From positions 1 through 5,868 of the forward strand of contig JADFMW010000167.1 of assembly GCA_022563655.1 (NCBI GenBank): a stretch of DNA of 5,868 bases, read 5' to 3'. Position numbers and translations under genes: made by a program. The DNA is from Pseudomonadota bacterium (GTDB taxonomy: Bacteria > Pseudomonadota > Alphaproteobacteria > JAAXGF01). Position 1 is the stretch's first letter; each line of letters opens with the position of its first letter. Under the pieces are notes generated by a model. That model saw only the letters and a program-made list of their open reading frames with translations, was not told the origin of the DNA and made no database searches. Below are positions 5,558 to 5,868 of the stretch, one piece after another.

Positions 5558-5868
5558 AGCACTCTCCAAATCGACTTCGTCAGGGACTTTGACGCAAAGA
5601 TTTTTCGGCACAAAAATACACTCGGCGTGGTTCGCATATCCGCTTCCGGCGCATGCGACCCTATCACCAGCATTGATATTCGTCACGCTTGAATGTGCCT
5701 CTTCAGCCACGCCAGCACTGCTGTATCCACGTGGCATCGGGGAATCTAGGCGTTCCATGACCTGCCGAAAAGTCTCAAGCAAGCCAATTGACTTAGCTTT
5801 ATTAAGTGCTTGTCTGACCAAATCGGGACGTTCTTTGGCTTTACCTGCGAGGCTTTTTTGACTGAATT
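5375..5868 (-). pseudogene. Fragment of bi-domain zinc-type (MDR) dehydrogenase
   Basis: Read on the minus strand from the right edge, the frame is open and gives S-L-A-G-K-A-K-E-R-P-D-L-V-R-Q, P-R-G-Y-S-S-A-G-V, G-D-R-V-A-C-A-G-S-G-Y-A-N-H-A-E, F-V-P-K-N-L-C-V-K-V-P, F-V-T-L-G-A-I-A and the Rossmann motif G-L-G-L-V-G (about 5476-5459), ending around L-G-I-E-L-D-P-Q-K-I-A-V-A. This is the alcohol-dehydrogenase-like half of the bi-domain oxidoreductases (MDR plus GFO/IDH) found in polysaccharide loci. The true start lies right of the window; a TTG at 5819-5821 is internal Leu. Below about 5375 the frame stays open to 5054 but is only the antisense of the glycosyltransferase, so the rest of the Rossmann domain and the second domain are missing. 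GC is near 50%, lower than neighbouring genes. Confidence 0.75.

Noticed and set aside
5589..5861. 90-codon plus-strand frame at the right end
   Set aside because: It is antisense to the well-conserved dehydrogenase fragment, with no family resemblance or ribosome-binding site.

Overview
The window is GC-rich (around 63-70% in most genes) bacterial DNA. Its modular tetratricopeptide-repeat (TPR) enzymes and sugar-modification neighbours look like a surface-glycan or protein-modification locus. An alphaproteobacterium (Rhodospirillales-like) fits the composition and protein style, but this is an impression and not a demonstrated assignment.

Layout: (1) 3-1751 (+), a TPR protein with a C-terminal GT-B/heptosyltransferase-like domain; its N-terminus lies left of the window. 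(2) 1752-1990, a 239-base intergenic stretch with a strong nested inverted repeat, GC hairpins and a clear Shine-Dalgarno. (3) 1991-2974 (+), an intact radical SAM/SPASM enzyme. (4) 2975-3140, a spacer that begins with a near-copy of the 3' end of the first TPR gene, followed by GC hairpins and a weak promoter-like pair. (5) 3141-5057 (+), a second TPR protein whose repeats closely parallel those of the first but whose C-terminal domain is a sulfotransferase; the middle of that domain is strikingly AT-rich. (6) 5132 to about 5400 (+), the first part of a GT-A (GT8-like) glycosyltransferase, cut off just after its DxD motif. (7) 5868 to about 5375 (-), an internal piece of a bi-domain zinc-type dehydrogenase, joined tail-to-tail to the broken glycosyltransferase.

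How the genes may work together (inference): the two TPR proteins look like one scaffold carrying different transferase heads, one for sugar and one for sulfate. Between them lies a radical SAM enzyme that could modify a sugar or peptide. Glycosyltransferases and bi-domain dehydrogenases of this sort commonly occur in polysaccharide or glycosylation islands.

The two points most worth a second look are the scaffold-sharing TPR pair with an unusual sulfotransferase active site, and the junction near 5375-5401, where two truncated genes of different base composition meet. That junction is either a real recombination scar or an assembly/amplification chimera. No tRNA, rRNA, CRISPR array or recognisable transposase was seen.
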